Part shown: positions 1 to 8,152 of the stretch, in pieces
How positions within the stretch are numbered: position 1 is the first letter of the stretch
Layout: each line of letters starts with the position of its first letter
Assembly (NCBI GenBank): GCA_900772695.1
Contig: CAAGRO010000451.1
Location: 1-20,191 of the forward strand
Length of the DNA: 20,191 bases
Direction: 5' to 3'
From: an uncultured Oribacterium sp.
GTDB lineage: Bacteria > Bacillota > Clostridia > Lachnospirales > Lachnospiraceae
Made by a program: the position numbers and the translations under genes
The notes under the pieces: model-generated
What the model was told of the DNA's origin: nothing
Seen by the model: the letters and a program-made list of their open reading frames with translations, nothing else
Database searches by the model: none

Positions 1-107
1 CAAGAAAACTCAGCGATTGCAGAGGGCCTAGTGCCGCTTAGGGTCCCCGGCTTAGAGTTCACCGGTCTCGGTGTACTGTGTATCCGTTGCCGGCCCTCCG
101 GGGCCCC
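1..107. repeat. Right half of a large imperfect palindrome (element A), cut by the window edge
   Basis: This is the right arm of the same element family found at 15617-15844 and 18553-18781. It starts at the apical hairpin (GAAAACTCAG near 4-13), followed by TTGCAGAGGG and a terminal CGGCCCTCCGGGGCC. Read on the minus strand, its CACAGTAC segment and its AGGCCCTCTGCAATC segment match the left arm of the element at 15617. The left arm must lie outside the window. The element begins about 22 nt past the licD stop codon, at the end of the nine-gene operon. There is no T-run at its outer end and no coding potential. The family membership is seen directly; the function is unknown. Confidence 0.75.
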
Positions 108-129
108 TGCGCGTACTGTAATCTGAACA

Positions 130-996
130 TCAGTCGAGAATCTCAAGCTCCATGCCGCTGTGCGACGGGTGGCGGTCCTCCGGGCGCGGCAGCTTCATGT
201 AGTCGCCGTACAGCATCGTGAGGACCTGATCCCAGGCCTTCGGCCCGGTGAAGTGTTCGCCCTCAAACTGGAACTCGATCGGCGCCTCCCAGGTATCCTC
301 TACGGTGCAGTACTGGAAGTCCGGCTGGTAGTTCGAGAAGAAGGACTTCCCTCTGCCGGTCTGTCCTGTACGGTTCCGGTCGGTGTACTTCCGGGCCCAG
401 CGCTCCTGCAGGCGGAAGATCTTCGGCAGTGGGATGAAACGGCCGACACCGGCGAGGATCTGCACCTCCAGCTTCTGAAGGCCGTGGTACTTGCTCCAGT
501 CGAGCTTCCGGCGGTGGCCCATGCCGAGGCCGAAGGCGATCTGCTGCTCGAGCTTCATGAGCCGTGCGCGGAACGGGCAGGATGGCAGACGGTCGAGGAT
601 GAAGAGGTCGACCCAGAGGTGGTTGAGCTTTCCCTCATAAAAAGCCATGTCCGCGTCGTCCTCTGCGTGCCGGCGGGAGTTGAGATAGATCACACGTGGC
701 ACGAAATCATAGAAGGCCTCGCCGCCACGGTACTCATCCGGCAGCACGAGCTGCATGTTCTCCGGGAGTTCCGCCCTCGCCACATCGATGAAGCGCTCGA
801 ACTCTTCCCTTCGGAAGCAGAGATCGACATCGTCGTCCCACGGGATGAAGCCCTTATGACGTACGGCACCGAGGAGCGTACCGGAATCGATGAGATACGT
901 GATACCGTGACGGTCACAGATCGTCTTCACCGCCTTCAGGATTTCCAGATTAGCCTGATGTACCCGTTCAAGATCAAATGTAAATTCTTCACTCAT
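130..996 (-). CDS. licD: LicD-family phosphotransferase
   Basis: A 288-residue protein of the LicD/fukutin-like nucleotidyltransferase-fold family, whose members transfer phosphocholine or other phospho-groups from a nucleotide donor to cell-surface glycans. The family signature is clear near residues 39-59: GTLLGAVRHKGF followed by IPWDDDVDL, with the Asp cluster (54-58) as the expected metal ligands. The C-terminus has the usual YGDYMKLP segment. There is no signal peptide or membrane segment, so it acts in the cytoplasm or at the inner face. It is the last gene of the operon, 132 nt after rfbH. The start is backed by an AAAGGGTG Shine-Dalgarno-like site. The donor and acceptor cannot be read from sequence; no choline uptake or CTP:phosphocholine cytidylyltransferase gene is in view, so phosphocholine is only one option. 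Confidence 0.9.
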   Translation of the reverse strand: MSEEFTFDLERVHQANLEILKAVKTICDRHGITYLIDSGTLLGAVRHKGFIPWDDDVDLCFRREEFERFIDVARAELPENMQLVLPDEYRGGEAFYDFVPRVIYLNSRRHAEDDADMAFYEGKLNHLWVDLFILDRLPSCPFRARLMKLEQQIAFGLGMGHRRKLDWSKYHGLQKLEVQILAGVGRFIPLPKIFRLQERWARKYTDRNRTGQTGRGKSFFSNYQPDFQYCTVEDTWEAPIEFQFEGEHFTGPKAWDQVLTMLYGDYMKLPRPEDRHPSHSGMELEILD

Positions 997-1017
997 AGTT
1001 CACCCTTTATAACGAAA

Positions 1018-1044
1018 GGGCGTCCCTGCGACGCCCTGTTTTTC
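1018..1044 (+). terminator. Hairpin in the rfbH-licD gap, terminator-like on the plus strand
   Basis: A perfect 7-bp stem, GGGCGTC and GACGCCC with a CCTGC loop, is followed on the plus strand by TGTTTTT. That is an intrinsic-terminator shape facing against the genes. On the minus strand the same stem sits in the licD leader, about 20 nt before its start, and is followed only by TTTCGTTAT, so it may be a weak or leaky terminator or attenuator for licD. The structure is seen; the role is inferred. Confidence 0.4.
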
Positions 1045-1095
1045 ATGCACTGTCATCAGCCATATGTGCGGACACTCTTTTCATGCACTGCCATC
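1040..1095. repeat. Pair of 18-bp direct repeats in the rfbH-licD gap
   Basis: TTTTCATGCACTGTCATC at 1040-1057 recurs at 1078-1095 with one mismatch (TGCCATC), a 38-bp period. It lies in the 132-nt gap between rfbH and licD. It could be a small tandem duplication or a paired binding site; no known operator is recognised. Confidence 0.4.
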
Positions 1096-1128
1096 TGCCG
1101 GGCTCGACGTTTCGGCACGGCGCAGCGC

Positions 1129-2478
1129 TTACTGCTGAATCGCCTCCAGGATGATGCGCGCCATGTAGCGGAGCTTCTCATCCGTCATACCCGGATACAG
1201 GCCGACCCAGAAGGTATCGCGCATGATGCGGTCAGTCGTGTCGAGGCTGCCGACCACGCGGTAACCCTCACCCGTCGCACGCATCTCATCGAAGCACGGG
1301 TGTTTGATGAGGTTGCCGGCGAAGAGCATACGGGTCTGCACGCCGTGGTCCTCGATATAGCGAACCACCGTCTCACGGTCCACACCCTCCTGACAGGTCA
1401 TGAGGAAGCCGAACCAGCTCGGGTCCGAATGTGGCTCCGGCTCCGGGAGGATCAGCTTCGCATCCGCTCCACCCTCAACGAGGAGGGCCTTCAGCAGCTC
1501 GAAGTTATGCTTCCGGCGTGCGACGAAGCCCGGGAACTTCTCGAGCTGTGCGACGCCGATTGCTGCCTGCATATCGGTGGCCTTCAGATTATAGCCGAAG
1601 TGACTGTAGACATACTTGTGGTCATAGCCCTTCGGAAGCTCACCATACTGTCCGTCGAAGCGGTGGTGGCAGGTATTATCGTGCCCTGGTGCGCACCAGC
1701 AGTCACGGCCCCAGTCACGAATCGAACGCATGATGCGGTGAAGCTGCGGGTTGTTCGTATAGCAGGCACCGCCCTCGCCCATCGTCATGTGGTGTGGCGG
1801 GTAGAAGCTGGAGGTACCGATGTCGCCGATGGAGCCGGTCAGACGCGTCTCGCCGTCGATTGTATAGGTTGAGCCGAGCGCATCACAGTTATCCTCCACG
1901 AGCCAGAGCTCGTGCCGGTCGCAGAAATCCTTCACCGCCTTCAGGTTAAACGGATTCCCGAGGGTATGCGCGATCATCACCGCCTTCGTCTTCTCGGAGT
2001 ATGCCGCCTCGAGCTTCGTCACGTCGATATCGCAGGTCGGCAGGGTCACATCCACGAAGACCGGAATCGCACCGTACTGGATGATCGGGTTCACGGTCGT
2101 CGGGAAGCCGGCCGCCACGGTGATCACCTCATCTCCGCGCTTCACGCGGCGTTCGCCGAGCAGCGGACTCGTCAGTGTACTGAAGGCCAGCAGATTTGCG
2201 CTGGAACCGGAATTCACGAGGCTTACATAGCGTACGCCGAGGTACTCACCGAACTTCTGCTCGAAGGCCTCAGTGTAGCGTCCGGCGGTCAGCCAGAACT
2301 CGAGGGCACTGTCCACGAGATTCACCATCTCCTTCTCATCGTATACACGGCTTGCATATGGGATGCGCTCGCCCTCGTGATACGGCTGCTGCATCGGTGC
2401 GACCTTATATGTTCTTGCATATGCTGCGACGAGATCGAGGATCTCCTGTCTCGCCTGCTGCTCTGTTTTCTCTGTCAT
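1129..2478 (-). CDS. rfbH: CDP-6-deoxy-4-keto-glucose 3-dehydrase (E1), RfbH/DdhC type
   Basis: A 449-residue enzyme that removes the C3 hydroxyl from CDP-4-keto-6-deoxyglucose, using pyridoxamine phosphate and a [2Fe-2S] cluster, on the way to 3,6-dideoxyhexoses. It has an aspartate-aminotransferase fold, but the usual PLP lysine is replaced by histidine in SSFYPPHHMTMGEGG (His 229/230), the hallmark that separates it from sugar aminotransferases. The cluster cysteines are visible: Cys198 in VEDNCDALG and the C-x-C-x7-C group at 260, 262 and 270. VEDNCDALG also holds the cofactor-ring Asp. The start overlaps the rfbG stop (ATGA) and has a GAGGA Shine-Dalgarno site. The enzyme needs a reductase partner (E3), which is not in the window. 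Confidence 0.95.
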   Translation of the reverse strand: MTEKTEQQARQEILDLVAAYARTYKVAPMQQPYHEGERIPYASRVYDEKEMVNLVDSALEFWLTAGRYTEAFEQKFGEYLGVRYVSLVNSGSSANLLAFSTLTSPLLGERRVKRGDEVITVAAGFPTTVNPIIQYGAIPVFVDVTLPTCDIDVTKLEAAYSEKTKAVMIAHTLGNPFNLKAVKDFCDRHELWLVEDNCDALGSTYTIDGETRLTGSIGDIGTSSFYPPHHMTMGEGGACYTNNPQLHRIMRSIRDWGRDCWCAPGHDNTCHHRFDGQYGELPKGYDHKYVYSHFGYNLKATDMQAAIGVAQLEKFPGFVARRKHNFELLKALLVEGGADAKLILPEPEPHSDPSWFGFLMTCQEGVDRETVVRYIEDHGVQTRMLFAGNLIKHPCFDEMRATGEGYRVVGSLDTTDRIMRDTFWVGLYPGMTDEKLRYMARIILEAIQQ

Positions 2479-3686
2479 GCTCTGTCCTCTTCTCTTTCAT
2501 CTGCTAAAAATGCACGGATCTGCTGTTCCGTCCGGGCCCGCATATCGGCGCCCTCCGACCAGGCATGGTACCATGCGACGGTTTCCTGAACGGCCTCCGT
2601 GACATGCCAGCGCGGCTGCCAGTGGAAGGTTTCCTTCAGCTTGTGCGTGTCCAGCTTCAGGTACGCGGCCTCATGCGGTGCGTTCGCCTCGGCATCCGTG
2701 TGCCAGGCCGCGCCCTCGCCCCAGCTCTGTACGAAGAGGTCCGCGAGTGCGCCCGTCGTGATGGCGTCCACCTCATCCGGACCGACGTTGTAGCATCCGG
2801 CCACGTCCCCGGCCAATGTCTCCGTCGTGCGATCATCATGTCCCGCTTCGTTCGTCTCCGCGGAAGCGGCGGTCGCCTGCGTGCGCGTGTGCTGCTGTCC
2901 CTGCGCCTGGGTCATCGCGATCAGGAGGTAGACATACAGCGGCTCGAGCACATGCTGATACGGACGCGTGCTGTACGGGTTCCGCACATGGATGGTCCGG
3001 CCGGCGATCGTATCCCGTACGCAGTCCGGGATGATGCGGTCCACAGCGAAATCACCCCCGCCGATGACATTGCCCGCACGCGCAGTGGAGATCGCCGTCA
3101 CCGCAGCGGATGGGTCCGCGTCCGGCTGGAAGAAGGACTTCTGGTAGCTGTGGGTCACGAGCTCAGAGCAGGACTTCGAGTTGCTGTACGGATCATAGCC
3201 GTCGAGCTTCTCGTCCTCCCGGAAGGCGTGGTCCGCGAGATCCTGATTTTCATAGACCTTATCGGTGGTTACGTTCAGGAAAGAAAGCACCTTTTCCGCA
3301 TGCTGCGCATTATAGCGGCGGATGGCCTCGAGGATATTCACGGTGCCCATGACGTTCGTCTCGAAGGTCTCCCGCGGATAGAGGTAGGAGGTGCGGACGA
3401 TCGGCTGTGCTGCGAGATGCAACACGACCTCCGGACGTGCGGTCTCCATGAAGGCCGTGAGATGCGGAAAATCGCGGATGTCGCCGATCTCCGAGTGCAT
3501 CTCCTCCGAAAGCTTCAGGATATCGAAAAGGGCCGGCTCGGTCGGTGCCGCGAGGGCGTAGCCGTAGACCTCTGCACCGAGCATACGGAGCATGAGGCAG
3601 AGCCAGCTGCCCTTGAAGCCGGTGTGCCCGGTCACGAGCACCCGCTTCCCTTTATAAAACTGCTGTAAGGATTCAAATTTGGTCAT
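2475..3686 (-). CDS. rfbG: CDP-glucose 4,6-dehydratase
   Basis: A 403-residue NAD-dependent short-chain dehydrogenase/reductase that converts CDP-glucose to CDP-4-keto-6-deoxyglucose, the substrate of RfbH. The Rossmann motif GHTGFKGSW is at 20-28, the TTDK motif at 140-143, and the catalytic YSNSK (Tyr167, Lys171) follows. The family is usually about 355-370 residues. The excess is a hydrophilic insertion near residues 261-293, rich in Thr, Ala, Glu and Gln, just before the conserved CYNVGP segment. It starts 15 nt after rfbF and its last bases overlap rfbH, which suggests translational coupling. The Shine-Dalgarno site is weak (AGAAAG). Function is confident; the insertion is an oddity shared with neighbours. 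Confidence 0.95.
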   Translation of the reverse strand: MTKFESLQQFYKGKRVLVTGHTGFKGSWLCLMLRMLGAEVYGYALAAPTEPALFDILKLSEEMHSEIGDIRDFPHLTAFMETARPEVVLHLAAQPIVRTSYLYPRETFETNVMGTVNILEAIRRYNAQHAEKVLSFLNVTTDKVYENQDLADHAFREDEKLDGYDPYSNSKSCSELVTHSYQKSFFQPDADPSAAVTAISTARAGNVIGGGDFAVDRIIPDCVRDTIAGRTIHVRNPYSTRPYQHVLEPLYVYLLIAMTQAQGQQHTRTQATAASAETNEAGHDDRTTETLAGDVAGCYNVGPDEVDAITTGALADLFVQSWGEGAAWHTDAEANAPHEAAYLKLDTHKLKETFHWQPRWHVTEAVQETVAWYHAWSEGADMRARTEQQIRAFLADEREEDRA

Positions 3687-3701
3687 ATATATTTCTTTCT
3701 T

Positions 3702-4472
3702 TTACCATAATTTCCATGGTGCTTTTCCGCTGGCCCAGAGGTCTTCGAGGAGCTTTTTCTCGCGCTGGGTGTCCATGCACTGCCAGAAGCCGGCGTGGTA
3801 GAAGCTCATGAGCTCGCCGTCGGCGGCGAGGCGGTGCATCGGTTCCTGCTCGAGGACACAGCGATCATCCGTGAGGTAGTTGAAGACCTCCGGCTGGAAG
3901 ACCATGAAGCCGCCGTTGATGATGGCACCGTCCTCCCGCTCCTTCTCACGGAAGGCACGGATCTGGTTGTTCTCGTCGATGTCGAGGACGCCCTTCTGCT
4001 GTGCGAGGGAAACGGTCGTGATGGTCGCGATCTTTCCATGTGACTGATGGAAGTGTACGAGCGCGTCGAGGTCCACGTCAGAAACGCCATCGCCATAGGT
4101 AAGCATGAACGGCTCATCTCCGACATAATCCTGTACGCGCTTGATGCGTCCGCCGGTCATGGTGTTGAGGCCGGTGTCGACGATGGTCACGCGCCACGGC
4201 TCGTTCATGTTGTGGTGGACCTCCATCTGGTTGTTGCTGAGGTCGAAGGTCACGTCCGAATTATGCAGGAAGTAGTTCGCGAAATACTCCTTGATGACGT
4301 ACTGCTTGTAGCCGGCCAGAATGATGAAATCGTTGTAGCCGTAGCTCGAGTAGTACTTCATGATATGCCAGAGGATCGGCATCTCGCCGATCTCGATCAT
4401 CGGCTTCGGACGAAGATGCGACTCCTCCGAAATACGGGTTCCGAAACCACCTGCTAAAATCAATACTTTCAT
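3702..4472 (-). CDS. rfbF: Glucose-1-phosphate cytidylyltransferase
   Basis: Joins CTP and glucose-1-phosphate to give CDP-glucose and pyrophosphate, the first committed step toward CDP-dideoxyhexoses. The N-terminal nucleotidyltransferase signature LAGGFGTRISEES with RPKPM is present, and the 257-residue length equals that of the characterised enterobacterial enzyme. The reading frame is open further upstream to 4571, but those 33 extra codons cross a GAGGCC-ATA-GGCCTC hairpin and look non-coding. The start at 4472 is preceded by a good AAAGGATG Shine-Dalgarno site and places the motif at residue 6, as in the family. It follows a 171-nt gap and leads the tight rfbF-rfbG-rfbH block. Confidence 0.95.
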   Translation of the reverse strand: MKVLILAGGFGTRISEESHLRPKPMIEIGEMPILWHIMKYYSSYGYNDFIILAGYKQYVIKEYFANYFLHNSDVTFDLSNNQMEVHHNMNEPWRVTIVDTGLNTMTGGRIKRVQDYVGDEPFMLTYGDGVSDVDLDALVHFHQSHGKIATITTVSLAQQKGVLDIDENNQIRAFREKEREDGAIINGGFMVFQPEVFNYLTDDRCVLEQEPMHRLAADGELMSFYHAGFWQCMDTQREKKLLEDLWASGKAPWKLW

Positions 4473-4643
4473 AGTTTCCATCCTTTGATTCATCGTAAAC
4501 GGAAGCTCAGGGGCATGCTGTTGAGAAACTGGAACATGGGGATATCCTACAGTCCTGTTCCCCGAGGCCATAGGCCTCCCAAATCCTGTATCTGTCCGCT
4601 CAGGTAGTGCATCTATGTTCCTGCGGGCATAGCGTATGCACCA
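4473..4643 (-). other. 171-nt gap before rfbF with a short hairpin
   Basis: There is no convincing coding sequence here. It contains a perfect 6-bp inverted repeat, GAGGCC-ATA-GGCCTC, at 4564-4578, with no T-run after it on either strand, so it is not an intrinsic terminator. A separate promoter for the CDP-sugar block is possible, but I see no convincing -35/-10 pair. Confidence 0.35.
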
Positions 4644-6200
4644 TCACTCCCGGAACACATTCCACTGGTTTTCCTTTAAAATATCCATGGCATGCCGAAC
4701 CCGGTTCGGGCCATGGTGGTACTCGAAGATGAGATTGAGCTCGTCATCGCTCCGGTTTTCGTAATCACGCGCGGCGTCCGCCATGGAGGCGAAGTACATC
4801 TGCCGGAACGGCATCGCGTCGATTTCACGTTTATCAGTATAACAGCTCCCTGCAGCGAAGGAAAGAAGCACCACGAGGGAGAGGCCCATGCCGAGCAGCG
4901 CGCCGAGGGCATGTCCCTGTCTGGAGGATGTCTGTATCTTCCGCGCGCGTCCATGGCTCATCCGTGATGTGTCACGTGCCGCATCCGCTTTCCGGGGCGA
5001 GGTATCGTCGCCCGGCTTTGCGCATACGGCACGATACTGCTGCCGGAAATGTGCGCAGGCCGCGCCATAGATGAGCAGGAGGCCGAGGGTACCCGGCAGG
5101 TACTGGAGACCGTAGCGGCTCTGCCATGCGTAGGTTTCCGTCAGGAAGATGTAGCGGGACAGGAAGACGAGGACGTGACTTCCGGCACCGCTCACGAGGA
5201 GCAGCATCGGGAAGAGCGTCCGGCGGTACTGTTCGGTCCGGAAGTAGAGCAGCACGGCACCGGCATAGAGCAGGATCACGAGGGCACCGAGGAGGTACAC
5301 CAGCGGATATGTGAGCGTCCCGGCCGCGAGCAGATCCTCCAGCACCGAGCCGGAAAGGAGGGTGCTGGCGAAGCCGTTCAGCAGGAAATGCAACGAGAAG
5401 CCGCGGTACTGCTGCAGGGTCTCCAGCAGGCCGATGTCCTGCGCGCCCGTATGCTCGAAGGTGGCCGCCGCGTTACTCATGTAATAAAGAATCAGCGGGA
5501 CCAGTGCGCAGAGGCCGTACCATGGAAGCTGGTGGCCGTCGACATTGCGGTTCCGAAGGAGGGCAAGGTAGACATACGCCACGAGGAGGGTCGCCGTGTA
5601 CTGCACAATATACGGGCCGGCCACCAGCAGGGCAAGCCACGGAAGTACACAGAGCCGACGCGCATCGCTCGGCTTCTGCGTGCCGGTGAAGACGCGCTCG
5701 AGCACGAGGTAATGATAGAAAAAGAGGCCGTAGCTCAGGAAGTGCACGCAGCCGGTACCGTTGATCAGCATCTCCCACTTATCGAGGCTGAAGCCGACGA
5801 GCATCACCGGAAGGATGATCCAGATGCTGCTTCGCTCCCGGATCAGGTACTGCGTCACTGCGCACATCAGCAGCACGCAGCCCAGGATGCAGAACACCCG
5901 GTCAAAGAGCACCGAGTAGCCGAAGAAGGTGACGTTCAGCCAGCGAAGCGGATAGTTGATCGGGATCCGGGTCAGGATATCCGGCACGAAAAAGGTTTTC
6001 GGGTCCAGGGTGTCCGGGAGGTAGCTGTTGATGATGCGGATATAGTCAGAATACACCACATCCACCGTCGCATGCAGCACATACCAGAGGAGAAACAGCC
6101 CTCCGATGAACGGCAGAAGGAGGAGTCCCTTCCGGCACTCCCCCAACTGCTTTCTGCTTCGATTTTCCGTTTTTCTGCTTTCGTGCTTCACGATGGACAT
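4644..6200 (-). CDS. Polytopic membrane protein, GT-C-like
   Basis: About 518 residues with many hydrophobic segments. The first (GLLLLPFIGGLFLLWYVL) is followed by an extracytoplasmic loop with VVYSDYIRI, where GT-C glycosyltransferases keep their acidic catalytic residue. A polar linker near the C-terminal third (KPGDDTSPRK to SRQGH) precedes a last membrane helix and a soluble tail ending in ILKENQWNVF, a tail type common in uncharacterised polysaccharide-cluster membrane proteins. The frame opens at 6251, but the Met at 6200 has a GGAAAGG Shine-Dalgarno site at good spacing and the upstream one has none, so I chose 6200. It is probably a lipid-linked-sugar-dependent transferase decorating the glycan outside the membrane. 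The specificity is unknown, and a polymerase or flippase role is not excluded. Confidence 0.75.
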   Translation of the reverse strand: MSIVKHESRKTENRSRKQLGECRKGLLLLPFIGGLFLLWYVLHATVDVVYSDYIRIINSYLPDTLDPKTFFVPDILTRIPINYPLRWLNVTFFGYSVLFDRVFCILGCVLLMCAVTQYLIRERSSIWIILPVMLVGFSLDKWEMLINGTGCVHFLSYGLFFYHYLVLERVFTGTQKPSDARRLCVLPWLALLVAGPYIVQYTATLLVAYVYLALLRNRNVDGHQLPWYGLCALVPLILYYMSNAAATFEHTGAQDIGLLETLQQYRGFSLHFLLNGFASTLLSGSVLEDLLAAGTLTYPLVYLLGALVILLYAGAVLLYFRTEQYRRTLFPMLLLVSGAGSHVLVFLSRYIFLTETYAWQSRYGLQYLPGTLGLLLIYGAACAHFRQQYRAVCAKPGDDTSPRKADAARDTSRMSHGRARKIQTSSRQGHALGALLGMGLSLVVLLSFAAGSCYTDKREIDAMPFRQMYFASMADAARDYENRSDDELNLIFEYHHGPNRVRHAMDILKENQWNVFRE

Positions 6201-6271
6201 CGCACGCAACCTTTCCGGATCTCCACGGGGATGCCCCGGGAACCTTTTCATCTTGTTGAGTCACGCTGCAT

Positions 6272-6348
6272 CAGGCGCATCCTGCGCCTGCAGCGCCTGA
6301 GTCTGCTGTTCGTAACCGGCAGGCGTGCGAAACGCATCCTACGCCTGC
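6272..6348. repeat. Short direct repeat and hairpin between the two membrane-protein genes
   Basis: CGCATCCTGCGCCTGC at 6277-6292 recurs at 6333-6348 with one mismatch, the second copy spanning the stop codon of the upstream gene. A 7-bp stem with a 5-nt loop (CAGGCGC and GCGCCTG, 6272-6290) overlaps the first copy. There is no T-run, so it is unlikely to be an intrinsic terminator. It may be a small local duplication. Confidence 0.35.
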
Positions 6349-8144
6349 GGCAGCTCCTCCCACGCGGCCAGCCCGAAGGTCTGGGCGGTCACATCGATGT
6401 AGCCGCGGTTTCCATGCTCCATGAGGACGATGCTGTTCTCCACCGTCGCGTCGGCCGGCAGCTCGTCTGGACGGTTGATGAAGTGAATCTCCGTCCCCTG
6501 TCCGGTCTTCTCCGGATCGAAGGGCTTAAAGAAGTACTCCGCATAGAAGTCGCTCATCTCGTAGTAATTATAGTAGATATACACCTGCTTCTTCCCGAGG
6601 AAATCCTCCGCACCGACCGCACCGATCGTGCAGTCCGCGAGCGAATTCACACGATCCTGATCGAAGAAGAAAAAGATGTTTGGATAATGCTGTCGATCAT
6701 AATGCTCCACCGGTGTCATCACGGCCCCGTACGCCATAAAGAGCAGTGTGAACGCAAGGACTGCAGCGGTCCGGGACTTCTTCGCGATCTCTCCGAGCAT
6801 GTAGGACAGATACAGAAGCGCGGCGGTATAGCTCACATAGACCCAGCGGGTTTCCAGGCGGATCGTGATGGAGCTCGAGCCGATGCAGAGGGCGATGAAG
6901 CAGATGAAGAGAAGGTTCTCTCCGATCAGACGCGCTGTGATCGACAGATGCCGGCTGTCACGCCGCTCTGATGCAGCATTCTCTCCGTTCAGCCGCGCGT
7001 TCATCCGTCCCCTCTTCCAGACGCTTCGTATATAGAGCACGAGCATCAGGAGAAGACTGATCCAGCTGAGGCCGATCAGTGCCTGTACCCAGCGGGCGGA
7101 GTCCGCGAAGGACACACCACAGAAGATCGCGTGACCTGCATTGACCCCGAAGATGTAGGCGACCTGCGTAAACGCGAAGCCGAGGGCCTGGGCGAGGGAG
7201 AAGGTGTCCTGCACCTTCGTGCCGGCCGTGCCGACCGGGATCGCATCCCCGGCCACCACCATACGAACGCCGAAAAAGGCCGCGAGGATCAGGAGCGGCA
7301 GAAGCAGTTCAAACAGCCGCCCGAGACGGTTCATCGCCAGCATGTCGTCCGAAGCCGCGCAGGACTCCCCTCCACGCTTCCGACATGAAGTCATGTCAGA
7401 ACCTGGTGTACCGCGATCCGTGGTCCCCGATGATGCCGGACGGTGCGATGTCCGGGACGGTGCGAAGCGTCGGCAGAGCCGACGTTCCGTGCAGTACTGC
7501 GTGAGCAGCGCGAGGTAAAAAAGCGGGGCCAGGGCGATGAAACGCTCATGGGTGAAGATCACGAGGAAGAAGCAGAGGCAGGCGCGCAGGTAGGCACACG
7601 TGCCACGGCCCTCCATGTAATCGAAGAGGCCCCAGAGGGTCAGCAGCGCAAGGAGCAGGGCGAGGGACTCGAGGAGTCCGAGCACCTGTGCGATCTGGTA
7701 GGCGGCGAAGTGCGACTGCAGGTAGAGCATGCCGGTCAGGAGACCGACGGCCTGTCCGAGCAGCCAGCCATGCGGCACCCGTGTGAGGCGGCTCAGGCGT
7801 CGACTGAAGAAGTAGATCACCCACGAAATCGCGACGTTCAGGAGCACGTTGAAGCGGGCATACCAGTGGACGTGCGGGCCGATCAGGCGGAACTCGAGGT
7901 AGCTCAGCGCCCAGTAGAACGGGCGGAAGTTTCCCTTCGTCACCTTCGGAAAGGTGAAGGACCAGAAATCCTCGCAGCCATAGAAGGACCAGAGGTAGAG
8001 GTCGTCACCATAGAGTGCCCGGATACTGAGGTGCCGGTTGATGAACAGCCCGAACAGAAGAAGCAGGACGAGTGCTGCAGCTGTATACAGCCACGTATGC
8101 CGGCTTCCCTCTTTCACTATGTTCCTCTTCTGTGTCTGTTCCAT
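6339..8144 (-). CDS. Polytopic membrane protein, GT-C-like
   Basis: A 601-residue protein with an N-terminal membrane helix (residues 19-35) followed by RALYGDDLYLW. Its Asp47-Asp48 pair sits where GT-C transferases have their catalytic acid in the first outer loop. Many further helices follow, with a THERF motif after one of them (near 198-202) and a soluble C-terminal tail. A polar, membrane-free stretch near residues 224-274 (Ser, Thr, Arg, Gly-rich) interrupts the helices and looks like an inserted low-complexity loop. The start lies 8 nt after the stop of the preceding gene, with an AGAAGG Shine-Dalgarno site. It resembles its downstream neighbour in plan but not closely in sequence. I infer a membrane glycosyltransferase using a polyprenyl-linked sugar; the substrate is unknown. 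Confidence 0.75.
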   Translation of the reverse strand: MEQTQKRNIVKEGSRHTWLYTAAALVLLLLFGLFINRHLSIRALYGDDLYLWSFYGCEDFWSFTFPKVTKGNFRPFYWALSYLEFRLIGPHVHWYARFNVLLNVAISWVIYFFSRRLSRLTRVPHGWLLGQAVGLLTGMLYLQSHFAAYQIAQVLGLLESLALLLALLTLWGLFDYMEGRGTCAYLRACLCFFLVIFTHERFIALAPLFYLALLTQYCTERRLCRRFAPSRTSHRPASSGTTDRGTPGSDMTSCRKRGGESCAASDDMLAMNRLGRLFELLLPLLILAAFFGVRMVVAGDAIPVGTAGTKVQDTFSLAQALGFAFTQVAYIFGVNAGHAIFCGVSFADSARWVQALIGLSWISLLLMLVLYIRSVWKRGRMNARLNGENAASERRDSRHLSITARLIGENLLFICFIALCIGSSSITIRLETRWVYVSYTAALLYLSYMLGEIAKKSRTAAVLAFTLLFMAYGAVMTPVEHYDRQHYPNIFFFFDQDRVNSLADCTIGAVGAEDFLGKKQVYIYYNYYEMSDFYAEYFFKPFDPEKTGQGTEIHFINRPDELPADATVENSIVLMEHGNRGYIDVTAQTFGLAAWEELPQA

Positions 8145-8152
8145 ACGCCTTC

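Noticed and set aside
1129..2478. Sugar aminotransferase (DegT/ArnB type) instead of RfbH
   Set aside because: The PLP lysine is replaced by His and the iron-sulfur cysteines are present, which marks the 3-dehydrase.
4473..4571. N-terminal extension of RfbF by 33 residues
   Set aside because: It has no ribosome site, crosses a hairpin, and would put the nucleotidyltransferase motif too far from the N-terminus. The start at 4472 gives the family length.
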